Assembly (NCBI RefSeq): GCF_023544665.1
Contig: NZ_JAMJFL010000002.1
Coordinates: 1-64,000, forward strand
Origin: Streptomyces sp. YS415
Lineage (GTDB): Bacteria > Actinomycetota > Actinomycetes > Streptomycetales > Streptomycetaceae
Direction: 5' to 3'
DNA: 64,000 nt
Of the stretch, positions 8,522 through 16,540 are shown in pieces. How positions within the stretch are numbered: position 1 is the first letter of the stretch; every line of letters begins with the position of its first letter. A program made the position numbers and the translations under genes. The notes below the pieces were generated by a model that ran no database searches, had not been told where the DNA came from, and saw nothing but the letters and a program-made list of their open reading frames with translations.

Positions 8522-8548
8522 AACGAGCGTCGCGGCACTTGGGTTACG
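8522..8548 (-). promoter_or_regulatory. Probable sigma-BldN-dependent promoter of rsbN
   Basis: On the minus strand CGTAAC (8548-8543) is followed after exactly 17 nt by CGTT (8525-8522). This is the -35/-10 pattern reported for sigma-BldN targets such as the chaplin and rodlin genes. It lies between bldN and rsbN, about 130 bp before the rsbN start. It would let the sigma factor drive its own anti-sigma gene. Confidence 0.65.
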
Positions 8549-8622
8549 GACGGCGGATGATCGGATCGGGGAGTCAACGGACTTTCACCGAAAGCAAGTT
8601 GGTTATTACTGAGCGTATGCGG

Positions 8623-9396
8623 TCAGCGGGCGTCATCCGGCAGGAGCCGGGCGAGGGTGCGGACGGCGCGGTACTGGAGGGTCTTGATGGCCCCTTCGTT
8701 CTTGCCCATGACGCGGGCGGTCTCGGCGACGGAGAGGCCCTGGAGGAAGCGGAGCGTGACGCACTCCTGCTGCTGCGGATTGAGCCGCCGGACGGCGTCC
8801 AGCAGGGCCGCGTTGGACAGCGACTCCAGCACCGAGTCCTCGGGGGAGCGCTCGACCTCGTTGGCGTCGAGCATCTCGCCGGTGGTGACCTCCAGCCGGA
8901 AGCGGCTGGACTTGAAGTGGTCGGCGACGAGATTGCGGGCGATGGTGACGAGCCAGGCGCCGAAGTCACGGCCCTGCCAGGTGAAGGTGCCGATCCGCCG
9001 GAGGGCGCGCAGAAAGGTCTCGCTCGTAAGGTCCTCGGCGGTGGCCTTTCCGCCCACGCGGTAATAGATGTACCGGTAGACAGTGTCGCTGTACTGGTCG
9101 TAGAGACGCCCGAAGGCGTCGGCCTCGCCGGCCTGTGCGCGTTCGACGAGATCCATCATGCGGGCGCTGTCGCTGTCAGCGGCCGGACGCCGGGCGGTCG
9201 TGGCACCGGTCGAACGCCCCCGTCTGCCGACGGCGGGTCCGCCGTCGGCGAGCGCGTAGCACGGCCCGACGGGGGTGGCGGCTACGGCAAGGGTGGGGAC
9301 GGCGTACGCGGTGGGGACGAAGCCGCGCAACAGGTCTTGGACCGTTGCGCGCAGCGTAGCCAGGCCCGAGGCGTCAACCCCGACGTGTGGGTACAC
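8623..9396 (-). CDS. bldN: ECF RNA polymerase sigma factor BldN (proprotein)
   Basis: A 257-residue ECF sigma factor whose first ~80 residues (MYPHVGVDASGLATLRATVQ onward) are an N-terminal extension not found in ordinary ECF factors. This matches sigma-BldN, which is made as a proprotein and processed during development. Region 2 follows (AGEADAFGRLYDQYSDTVY, then TSETFLRALRRIGTF). Region 4 is near the C-terminus (LRFLQGLSVAETARVMGKNE). It directs chaplin, rodlin and bldM transcription in aerial hyphae. The start is the GTG at 9396. It is followed by rsbN after a 233-bp gap, and a 390-bp gene-free region lies upstream. Confidence 0.93.
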   Translation of the reverse strand: MYPHVGVDASGLATLRATVQDLLRGFVPTAYAVPTLAVAATPVGPCYALADGGPAVGRRGRSTGATTARRPAADSDSARMMDLVERAQAGEADAFGRLYDQYSDTVYRYIYYRVGGKATAEDLTSETFLRALRRIGTFTWQGRDFGAWLVTIARNLVADHFKSSRFRLEVTTGEMLDANEVERSPEDSVLESLSNAALLDAVRRLNPQQQECVTLRFLQGLSVAETARVMGKNEGAIKTLQYRAVRTLARLLPDDAR

Positions 9397-9786
9397 GGGA
9401 CTCCCAGAGGCAGAGCTTCCATCACGTGCAGTACGGGACCGTTCACCCGTCGTAGCGACGGAGGGGTACCGGATTGCGTCTGAGGAGAATAACGCTTCGT
9501 ACAGGCACTGCTACACCCAGTTGCTCAAATCATCGATTACGTCGCTTCTGTAACCGAATGAGGCCCGTTCAAGTGCCGCACTCTGATCGTTTGTTGATCA
9601 GGTGAGGGCGTATTCCGGTCAGGGCCGGGGTGTGTTGTGGCCGTGTGCAGCCAAGGGGGCTGGACAGGGGGTCGAGGGGGTACGGCCTTGCGATTGGCCT
9701 GGTTCCGTCGGCGCGGGGTGGTGGTGATCAGAGGTGGGCGCGGTCGGGCGCGGTCCGGTCGGCCGCAGACCCGGATGCGGGCCGGT
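9397..9786. other. Gene-free upstream region of bldN
   Basis: A 390-bp non-coding stretch upstream of bldN and downstream of the HAD gene. About 9480-9560 is noticeably AT-richer than the surroundings and probably carries the bldN promoter; a minus-strand TATTCT at about 9489-9494 is a candidate -10. A perfect inverted repeat CTGATC-N7-GATCAG at 9583-9601 could be an operator. The half closest to the HAD gene is GC-rich with no recognisable feature. I could not place a BldD box with confidence. Confidence 0.45.
9583..9601. repeat. Inverted repeat upstream of bldN
   Basis: CTGATC and GATCAG separated by GTTTGTT: perfect 6-bp arms about 190 bp upstream of the bldN start. There is no T-tract, so an operator is more likely than a terminator. 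Confidence 0.4.
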
Positions 9787-10692
9787 TCAGCGGCGGCGGC
9801 GGGAGATGGCGATCGCCGCGGCCGTGCCGCCGGCCACCGCGCCGACTCCGGCCGCCGCGGGGATGCCGACCTTGGCGGCCTTGCGGCCCGTCCGGTAGTC
9901 GCGCAGGCGCCAGTCCAGTTCACGGGCGTGCCTGCGGAGCTTCGCGTCCGGGTTGATCGCGTAGGGGTGACCCACCAGGGACAGCATCGGGATGTCGTTG
10001 TGGCTGTCGCTGTAGGCCGCGCAGCGGGTCAGGTCCAGGCCCTCCGCCGTCGCCAGCGCCCGTACCGCCTCCGCCTTCGCCGGGCCGTGCAGGGGTTCCC
10101 CGACCAGCTTGCCCGTGTAGACGCCGTCCACCGACTCCGCCACCGTGCCGAGGGCGCCGGTCAGGCCCAGTCGGCGGGCGATCACCTGGGCGATCTCCAC
10201 CGGTGCCGCCGTGACCAGCCACACCTTCTGGCCCGCGTCCAGGTGGGCCTGTGCCAGCGCCCGGGTCCCCGGCCAGATCCGCTCGGCCATGTACTCGTCG
10301 TAGATCTCCTCGCCGATCGACATCAGCTCGGAGACCCGGTGGCCCTTGACGATCGACAGCGCCGAGTCGCGCGCCTCCTGCATGTGCTCCGGATCCTCGA
10401 CGCCGGCCAGCCGGAACCACGCCTGCTGCCAGGCGAAGCGGGCCAGGTCGCGGGTCTCGAAGAACTTCCGCTTGTGCAGGCCGCGGCCGAAGTGGAACAG
10501 GGCGGCGCCCTGCATCACGGTGTTGTCCAGGTCGAAGAAGGCCGCCGCCCGGTCGTCCCCGAGCACGGGGAACGCCGGTTCCTCCTCCGGGGGGACCAAC
10601 TTGCGCGCGGCCTCCGCCGAGGCCTCGCCTGCCAACACGCTCCGCGCCGTGGCGGAGCGCCTACGGGGAGTGAGCCATCCGAGAGCGGCCAT
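9787..10692 (-). CDS. HAD-IB family hydrolase with C-terminal membrane anchor
   Basis: A 301-residue SerB-like HAD phosphatase. Motif I is [16 protein letters not shown] near residue 54, the motif II threonine is in [12 protein letters not shown], and motif III/IV is in [17 protein letters not shown]. The spacing fits subfamily IB. A C-terminal Gly/Ala-rich hydrophobic helix (about residues 272-295) ending in a run of arginines suggests membrane association with the catalytic domain in the cytoplasm. Homologues at this place beside bldN are conserved in Streptomyces. The substrate is unknown. The ATG at 10692 is the first in-frame start after the upstream promoter region. Confidence 0.85.
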   Translation of the reverse strand: MAALGWLTPRRRSATARSVLAGEASAEAARKLVPPEEEPAFPVLGDDRAAAFFDLDNTVMQGAALFHFGRGLHKRKFFETRDLARFAWQQAWFRLAGVEDPEHMQEARDSALSIVKGHRVSELMSIGEEIYDEYMAERIWPGTRALAQAHLDAGQKVWLVTAAPVEIAQVIARRLGLTGALGTVAESVDGVYTGKLVGEPLHGPAKAEAVRALATAEGLDLTRCAAYSDSHNDIPMLSLVGHPYAINPDAKLRRHARELDWRLRDYRTGRKAAKVGIPAAAGVGAVAGGTAAAIAISRRRR

Positions 10693-10865
10693 GGCGTGAG
10701 CATAGCCATTTTGTTCGGTGGTTCCGGAGTCGCGAGGTTGGGAGGCTGTGAACTCTCCGCGACCGTGTCGTTAAAGAAGTCGTCCCCGCGGCGGCCACCC
10801 TCCCCGGGCTCCCGCGCCGTTCCACGGCTGTCCCGCCCGTCCCGCCGCGGGCGAGAATGGCTGAC

Positions 10866-11141
10866 ATGAGTCCACTCTTCCGCCGCAAGGCCGTGGCACC
10901 CCAGGACCGGCTCGTCACTCTCGTCCGCAAGCCGGGCTGCCATCTGTGTGATGACGCACAGATCGTCATCGAGAAGGTCTGCGGTGATCTGGGGGTCCCG
11001 TGGGAACAGAAGGACATCACCCAGGACCCCCAACTCCACGACCAGTACTGGGAACAGATCCCCGTCGTGCTCGTCGACGGAGAGCAGCACACGTTCTGGC
11101 GGGTGAGCGAGGAGCGCCTGCGCAAGGCACTGACCGACTAG
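10866..11141 (+). CDS. Glutaredoxin family protein (thioredoxin-like, CxxC)
   Basis: A 91-residue thioredoxin-fold protein of the DUF836/glutaredoxin-like group. The redox motif CHLC follows the first strand (VTLVRKPGCHLCDDAQ). A cis-proline region (QIPVVLVDGEQHTFWR) completes the active site. It probably reduces disulphides or acts as a redox adaptor in the cytosol. ATGs at 10857 and 10866 are both possible; I prefer 10866 because the short purine-rich GAGA is better spaced from it. It sits immediately upstream of the rex operon, a redox-themed neighbourhood, but the Rex operator lies after it. Confidence 0.82.
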   Translation: MSPLFRRKAVAPQDRLVTLVRKPGCHLCDDAQIVIEKVCGDLGVPWEQKDITQDPQLHDQYWEQIPVVLVDGEQHTFWRVSEERLRKALTD

Positions 11142-11282
11142 TCCAACTCGTCCGGCCGGTCGCTTAGGATCGATGGAGAGTTGGTCTTGGGGGCGAGATT
11201 GATGAGGGAAGTGTGCGGTTTTGCCTCCGAGACAGACGCGCGTGACCCCGGTCACGTTGGCCGGGCAAATCGGACACCATCT

Positions 11283-11300
11283 TTGTGCACGCGTTCACAA
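11283..11300. promoter_or_regulatory. Rex operator (ROP) of the rex-hem operon
   Basis: TTGTGCACGCGTTCACAA matches the published ROP consensus TTGTGAANNNNTTCACAA except for two positions in the left half-site. It lies 77 bp before the rex start. NADH-sensitive autoregulation through this site is established in S. coelicolor. Confidence 0.9.
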
Positions 11301-11376
11301 AGACATAGCCTGCATTCGACGGGGCGGTCTGGGGACGCATGACCGCCTACAGCCCCGCTCTACCCGCAGGAGCACC

Positions 11377-12141
11377 GTGGCAACTGGCCGAACTCACCGA
11401 CCGGCGACCCGTAGCCGAGGGATTCCCGAGGCCACCGTCGCCCGGCTTCCGCTGTACCTCCGCGCGCTGACCGGACTCTCCGAGCGTTCGGTACCCACGG
11501 TGTCCTCCGAGGAACTCGCGGCCGCGGCGGGGGTCAACTCCGCGAAGCTGCGCAAGGACTTCTCCTACCTGGGCTCCTACGGGACGCGTGGCGTGGGCTA
11601 CGACGTCGAGTATCTCGTGTACCAGATCTCCCGCGAGCTGGGGCTGACCCAGGACTGGCCGGTTGTGATCGTCGGTATCGGAAACCTCGGCGCCGCGCTG
11701 GCCAACTACGGCGGCTTCGCCTCGCGCGGCTTCCGGGTCGCGGCGCTGATCGACGCCGATCCCGCGATGGCCGGGAAGCCCGTCGCCGGGATCCCGGTGC
11801 AGCACACCGACGAGCTCGAGAAGATCATCGACGACAACGGCGTGTCCATCGGGGTCATCGCCACCCCCGCCGGTGCCGCCCAGCAGGTGTGCGACCGGCT
11901 GGTCGCCGCCGGGGTCACCTCCATCCTGAACTTCGCGCCGACCGTGCTGAACGTCCCCGAGGGCGTCGACGTGCGCAAGGTCGACCTCTCCATCGAGCTG
12001 CAGATCCTCGCCTTCCACGAGCAGCGCAAGGCCGGCGAGGAAGCCGCGGCGGCCGACGGCGCCGGTGCGGTGCCCGCGGTCCGCGCTGAGTCCGGCGACA
12101 AGGGACCCGACGGGGACGTACCCGCCGTGATGCCGGCATGA
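11377..12141 (+). CDS. rex: Redox-sensing transcriptional repressor Rex
   Basis: A 254-residue dimeric repressor. The N-terminal winged helix (residues ~1-85) includes the recognition-helix region NSAKLRKDFSYLGSYGTRG. The Rossmann domain carries VVIVGIGNLGAALANY, which binds NADH or NAD+. A C-terminal swapped helix follows (SIELQILAFHEQRKAGEE). A high NADH/NAD+ ratio releases Rex from ROP sites, which induces cytochrome bd, haem and NADH dehydrogenase genes. The GTG start at 11377 reproduces the known N-terminus (ATGRTHRPATRSRGIPEATV). An upstream in-frame start at 11221 would read through the operator and is rejected. Its stop overlaps the hemA start by ATGA. Confidence 0.96.
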   Translation: MATGRTHRPATRSRGIPEATVARLPLYLRALTGLSERSVPTVSSEELAAAAGVNSAKLRKDFSYLGSYGTRGVGYDVEYLVYQISRELGLTQDWPVVIVGIGNLGAALANYGGFASRGFRVAALIDADPAMAGKPVAGIPVQHTDELEKIIDDNGVSIGVIATPAGAAQQVCDRLVAAGVTSILNFAPTVLNVPEGVDVRKVDLSIELQILAFHEQRKAGEEAAAADGAGAVPAVRAESGDKGPDGDVPAVMPA

Positions 12142-13826
12142 GCCTTCTCGTCGTGGGGTTGAGCCACCGCAGCGCCCCGGTCAGCGTGCTGGAGCGGGCC
12201 GCGCTGAGCGCGGACGCCCAGATCAAGCTGGTCCAGGACACGGTTGCCGCCGAGCCGGCCACCGAGGCCGCGGTGCTCGCCACCTGCAACCGGATCGAGC
12301 TGTACGCCGACGTGGACAAGTTCCACGCCGGTGTCGCCGAGCTGTCCACCCTGCTCGCCCAGCACAGCGGGGTGGGGCTGGACGAGCTCACGCCCTATCT
12401 CTACGTGCACTACGAGGACCGGGCCGTCCACCATCTGTTCTCGGTGGCCTGCGGGCTGGACTCCATGGTCGTCGGCGAGGGGCAGATCCTCGGGCAGATC
12501 AAGGACTCGCTGGCCCGGGCGCAGGACCTGCACACCGCGGGGCGCCTGCTGAACGACCTGTTCCAGCAGGCCCTGCGAGTCGGCAAGCGGGCCCACTCCG
12601 AGACCGGCATCGACCGCGCCGGGCAGTCCCTGGTCACCTTCGGACTCGAGCAGCTCTCCGGCGGTACGGCCGTGCAGGACTGGGTGCGCGGGAAGAAGGC
12701 GCTGGTCATCGGCGCCGGGTCGATGTCCTCGCTGGCCGCGGCGACGCTGGCGCGGGCCGGGGTGGCCGAGATCGTGATCGCGAACCGTACGGCCGACCGG
12801 GCCGAGCGGCTCGCCGAGATCCTGAACGAGGGCGCGGCCGGGCTCGCCCGCGCGGTGCCGATGAACGCGGTGCCCGACGAACTGACACGTGCCGATGTCA
12901 CGGTGTCCTGCACCGGGGCGACCGGACTCGTGCTGGCCGCGGAGACGATCGCGGCGGCGCTCTCGGGCCGGGGGCCCCTCGCCTGGCCCGGCACCGACGA
13001 GGCGCCGGCCTCCGCCGCGGCGGACGCCACCCCCGCCGTACGCCAGCCTGCGGGCGTCGCCGTCGAGGAGAACTGCCCGCTCGACCTGCCCGCCGTCCGG
13101 GCCACCGCCGGTTTCTCCGTGCTCGGGGAAGCCGCCGTGGCCGGGATGGGGGCCGCCGAGCTGGAGCAGCACGCCGCCTGGGTGGACAACGCCCCGCGTC
13201 CGCAGAGCACCCCCGACGAGGCCGAGGCCATCGCCGCGCTCGCGGCTGCCGCGGCCACCGTCGGACGGATCCCCGAGCGCCGCAGGCCCGAGCGGGTCGC
13301 CGAGCCCGCGCGGCCCGAGCCCGTGCTGTACCTGCTCGACCTCGCGATGCCGCGGGACATCGACGCGGCCGTGCACCGGCTGGCCGGAGTGCGGCTGGTG
13401 GACATCGAGTCGCTCGCCGACGCCTCGGCGGACGCTCCGATGGCCGCCGACGTCGACCAGGTGCGCCGTATCGTCTCCGACGAGGTCGCCGCCTTCGGGG
13501 CGGCGCTGCGGGCCGCGCACATCACCCCGACCGTGGTCGCGCTGCGCACCATGGCCGCGGATGTCGTCGCCGGGGAGATCGCCCGGCTCGAAGGGCGGCT
13601 GCCGGGCATGGACGACAGGCACCGCAGCGAGATCACCCAGACCGTGAAGCGCGTCGTGGACAAGCTCCTGCACGCGCCGACCGTACGGGTCAAGCAGCTC
13701 GCGGCCGAACCCGGCGGCGCCGGGTACGCGGACGCACTGCGGACCCTGTTCGACCTCGACCCCGAGACGGTGGCCGCCGTCTCCCGGGCCGAGGACAGCA
13801 CCGAGAAGGACCGAGGGCCGGCATGA
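12138..13826 (+). CDS. hemA: Glutamyl-tRNA reductase
   Basis: A 562-residue enzyme making glutamate-1-semialdehyde from glutamyl-tRNA with NADPH, the first committed step of the C5 haem route. The catalytic cysteine C50 lies in ATCNRIELY. VVGEGQILGQIKDSLARAQ is the conserved substrate-binding block and GAGSMSSLAAATLARAG the NADPH site. A C-terminal dimerisation helix follows. It is about 130 residues longer than typical HemA because an Ala/Pro-rich segment (about residues 275-390) splits the NADPH domain before LYLLDLAMPRDIDAAV. This insertion is usual in Streptomyces. It overlaps rex and hemC by 4 bp each, so all are probably translated from one Rex-controlled mRNA. Confidence 0.95.
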   Translation: MSLLVVGLSHRSAPVSVLERAALSADAQIKLVQDTVAAEPATEAAVLATCNRIELYADVDKFHAGVAELSTLLAQHSGVGLDELTPYLYVHYEDRAVHHLFSVACGLDSMVVGEGQILGQIKDSLARAQDLHTAGRLLNDLFQQALRVGKRAHSETGIDRAGQSLVTFGLEQLSGGTAVQDWVRGKKALVIGAGSMSSLAAATLARAGVAEIVIANRTADRAERLAEILNEGAAGLARAVPMNAVPDELTRADVTVSCTGATGLVLAAETIAAALSGRGPLAWPGTDEAPASAAADATPAVRQPAGVAVEENCPLDLPAVRATAGFSVLGEAAVAGMGAAELEQHAAWVDNAPRPQSTPDEAEAIAALAAAAATVGRIPERRRPERVAEPARPEPVLYLLDLAMPRDIDAAVHRLAGVRLVDIESLADASADAPMAADVDQVRRIVSDEVAAFGAALRAAHITPTVVALRTMAADVVAGEIARLEGRLPGMDDRHRSEITQTVKRVVDKLLHAPTVRVKQLAAEPGGAGYADALRTLFDLDPETVAAVSRAEDSTEKDRGPA

Positions 13827-14782
13827 AAGACAAGGCACTGAGGCTCGGGACCCGGCGCAGCAAGCTGGCCATGGCCCAGTCCGGGCAGGTGGCGGATGCC
13901 GTGAGCCAGGCGACCGGCAGGCCCGTGGAGCTCGTCGAGATCACCACGTACGGGGATGTGTCGCGGGAGAACCTCGCGCAGATCGGCGGCACGGGCGTGT
14001 TCGTCACCGCGCTGCGCGAGGCGCTGCTGCGCGGCGAGGTCGACTTCGCGGTGCACTCGCTGAAGGACCTGCCCACCGGGCAGCCCGAGGACCTGGCGCT
14101 GGCCGCCATCCCGGTGCGCGAGGACCCGCGGGACGTGATCGTCGCCCGGGACGCGCTGAAGTTCACCGACCTGCCGCGCGGGGCGCGCATCGGTACGGGT
14201 TCGCCGCGCCGCATGGCGCAGCTGAACGCGTATGCGCGCAGCCACGGGCTGGACATCGAGACGGTGCCGATCCGCGGCAACGTCGACACGCGGATCGGGT
14301 TCGTGCGGGACGGGGCGCTGGACGCCGTCGTGCTCGCCGCCGCCGGTCTGAACCGCATCGGCCGCAGCGACGAGGTGACCGACTTCCTCTCGGTCGACAC
14401 AGTTTTGCCCGCCCCCGGCCAGGGGGCCCTGGCGATCGAGTGCTCCGCGGACAACGCGGACCTGATCGCCGCGCTCGGTGAGCTCGACGACCCGTTCACG
14501 CGGGTCGCCGTGACTGCCGAACGGTCCCTGCTCGCCGCCCTGGAGGCCGGCTGCTCCGCCCCTGTGGGCGCGCTGGCCGACCTGCTGGGCGACGGGCAGA
14601 TTGTCAAGGAGATGCGCCTGCGGGGCGTCGTCGGCACGACCGACGGCTCTCGTACGGTGCAGCTGTCCACCACCGGTCCCGTGCCCGAGACGCACGACCA
14701 TGCGCTGGCACTCGGTCGCGAACTCGCCGCCGAGATGCTTGCCCAGGGCGCGGCCGGTCTGATGGGGGAGCGAGCACAGTGA
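13823..14782 (+). CDS. hemC: Hydroxymethylbilane synthase (porphobilinogen deaminase)
   Basis: A 319-residue enzyme that polymerises four porphobilinogens into hydroxymethylbilane. The N-terminus begins RLGTRRSKLAMAQSGQVADA. The conserved FAVHSLKDLPT and GTGSPRRMAQLN arginine-rich binding segments are present. The dipyrromethane cofactor is attached to C244 in LEAGCSAPVGALAD. ATGA overlap with hemA and GTGA overlap with hemD place it in the middle of the operon. Confidence 0.95.
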   Translation: MKDKALRLGTRRSKLAMAQSGQVADAVSQATGRPVELVEITTYGDVSRENLAQIGGTGVFVTALREALLRGEVDFAVHSLKDLPTGQPEDLALAAIPVREDPRDVIVARDALKFTDLPRGARIGTGSPRRMAQLNAYARSHGLDIETVPIRGNVDTRIGFVRDGALDAVVLAAAGLNRIGRSDEVTDFLSVDTVLPAPGQGALAIECSADNADLIAALGELDDPFTRVAVTAERSLLAALEAGCSAPVGALADLLGDGQIVKEMRLRGVVGTTDGSRTVQLSTTGPVPETHDHALALGRELAAEMLAQGAAGLMGERAQ

Positions 14783-16479
14783 GCCCCACCGCCCTTTCCG
14801 CCGGCCTGGAACACGGTCACGTCACCTTCCTCGGTGCCGGACCCGGGGATCCGGGGTTGCTGACTCTGCGCGCCGTCGAGGCGCTGGCGAACGCGGACGT
14901 CCTCGTCGCCGAGCACGAGGTGCTCGAGGTCGTCCGGGTGCACGCCAGGTCAGGCGTGTCCGTCGTGAACACGGATCCGTCCTCGGACCCCGTTCCGGGC
15001 ACAGGCACGCCTCAGCTCGCGGTCGTTGACGGTACGTCAACAACCGCTGGTGCACCCGCTGTGCGGGATGCCGCACATCTTGTCATGGAGGCCGCACGGG
15101 GCGGCAGGCGGGTCGTGCGTGCGGTGTCCGGGGACCCCGGGCTCGACGCCTACGCCGCCGAGGAGATGCTGGCGTGCGCCGCGGCGGGGGTGCCCTTCGA
15201 GGTCGTCCCCGGTGTCGCGGCCGCGGTCGGTGTGCCCGCCTACGCCGGAGTGCCGCTGCGCGACGCGCAGGGCGCGGACGTGCGGTTCGTGGACGCGCGC
15301 ACGGCGTCCGACCGGTGCTGGACGGAGGTGGGCGCCTCCGACGGCACGGTGGTCGTCTCGACGACCCTCGACTCCGTCGCCGCGGCCGCCGGTGAGCTGG
15401 TGGCGGCCGGGCGCAAGCCCGATACGCCGCTGACGGTCACGGTCGCCGGTACGACCACTCGTCAGCGGACCTGGACCGCCACGCTCGGCACCATCGCGCA
15501 GACGCTGAAGCAGGCCAAGGTGCTGCCCTCGCCGGAGGGCGGGCGGCAAGTCATAGCCGTGGTCGGTGAGCGTTCCGCAGCCGCCCAGCGCGACCAGCTG
15601 TCGTGGTTCGAGTCCAAGCCGCTCTTCGGCTGGCGAGTGCTCGTGCCGCGCACCAAGGAGCAGGCGGCTTCGCTCTCCGACCAGCTTCGGTCCTACGGGG
15701 CCGTGCCGCACGAGGTGCCGACCATCGCCGTCGAGCCGCCGCGCACGCCCCAGCAGATGGAGCGCGCGGTCAAGGGGCTGGTGACCGGGCGGTACGAGTG
15801 GATCGCCTTCACCTCGGTGAACGCGGTCAAGGCGGTGCGGGAGAAGTTCGAGGAGTACGGGCTCGACGCGCGGGCCTTCGCCGGGATCAAGGTCGCGGCG
15901 GTGGGCGAGCAGACGGCCAAGGCGTTGATCGCCTTCGGCGTGAAGCCGGATCTGGTGCCGTCCGGGGAGCAGTCGGCCGCGGGCCTGCTGGAGGACTGGC
16001 CGCCGTACGACCCGGTCTTCGACCCGATCGACCGGGTGTTCCTGCCGCGGGCCGACATCGCCACGGAGACGCTGGTCGCCGGGCTGATCGAGCTCGGCTG
16101 GGAGGTGGACGACGTCACGGCCTACCGGACCGTGCGGGCGTCGCCGCCGCCGGCGGAGACGCGGGAGGCGATCAAGGGGGGTGGCTTCGACGCCGTTCTC
16201 TTCACGTCGTCCTCCACGGTGCGCAACCTGGTCGGGATCGCCGGCAAGCCGCACAACGTGACCGTGATCGCGTGCATCGGTCCCGCCACGGCGAAGACCG
16301 CCGAGGAGCACGGGCTGCGGGTGGACGTGATGGCTCCGGAGCCGTCCGTGCACAAGCTGGCCGAGGCGCTGGCGGACTTCGGCGCCAGGCGCAGGGCCGC
16401 GGCCGTCGAGGCGGGGGACGCGGTGACCCGGCCGAGCGAGCGGCGGCCGGGGGCGCGGCGCAGGCGTACGACGACCTGA
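14779..16479 (+). CDS. hemD: Bifunctional uroporphyrinogen-III C-methyltransferase / uroporphyrinogen-III synthase
   Basis: A 566-residue fusion with a GTG start. Residues ~14-265 are an SAM-dependent precorrin-2 methyltransferase (CobA/SumT type), with VTFLGAGPGDPGLLTLRAVE at the start and a GVPAYAGVPLRDA segment. About residues 275-540 are uroporphyrinogen-III synthase (PLFGWRVLVPRTKEQAASLS, then FTSVNAVKAV and FTSSSTVRNLVG). HemD closes the macrocycle and CobA methylates it towards sirohaem and cobalamin, so the fusion sits at the branch point between haem and corrinoids. The last ~30 residues are basic and disordered. It is the final gene of the rex operon, followed by a strong terminator. 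Confidence 0.93.
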   Translation: MSPTALSAGLEHGHVTFLGAGPGDPGLLTLRAVEALANADVLVAEHEVLEVVRVHARSGVSVVNTDPSSDPVPGTGTPQLAVVDGTSTTAGAPAVRDAAHLVMEAARGGRRVVRAVSGDPGLDAYAAEEMLACAAAGVPFEVVPGVAAAVGVPAYAGVPLRDAQGADVRFVDARTASDRCWTEVGASDGTVVVSTTLDSVAAAAGELVAAGRKPDTPLTVTVAGTTTRQRTWTATLGTIAQTLKQAKVLPSPEGGRQVIAVVGERSAAAQRDQLSWFESKPLFGWRVLVPRTKEQAASLSDQLRSYGAVPHEVPTIAVEPPRTPQQMERAVKGLVTGRYEWIAFTSVNAVKAVREKFEEYGLDARAFAGIKVAAVGEQTAKALIAFGVKPDLVPSGEQSAAGLLEDWPPYDPVFDPIDRVFLPRADIATETLVAGLIELGWEVDDVTAYRTVRASPPPAETREAIKGGGFDAVLFTSSSTVRNLVGIAGKPHNVTVIACIGPATAKTAEEHGLRVDVMAPEPSVHKLAEALADFGARRRAAAVEAGDAVTRPSERRPGARRRRTTT

Positions 16480-16492
16480 AGGTGACGGTCGG

Positions 16493-16523
16493 CTGGGGCG
16501 GCACCGGACCGGTGCCGCCCCAG
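16493..16523. terminator. Terminator of the rex-hemACD operon
   Basis: A perfect inverted repeat of 15 bp (CTGGGGCGGCACCGG / CCGGTGCCGCCCCAG) separated by one base. It lies between the hemD stop and the stop of the convergent FAD oxidoreductase, so it probably serves both. Confidence 0.8.
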
Positions 16524-16540
16524 TGGCATGTCCGGCGCCG

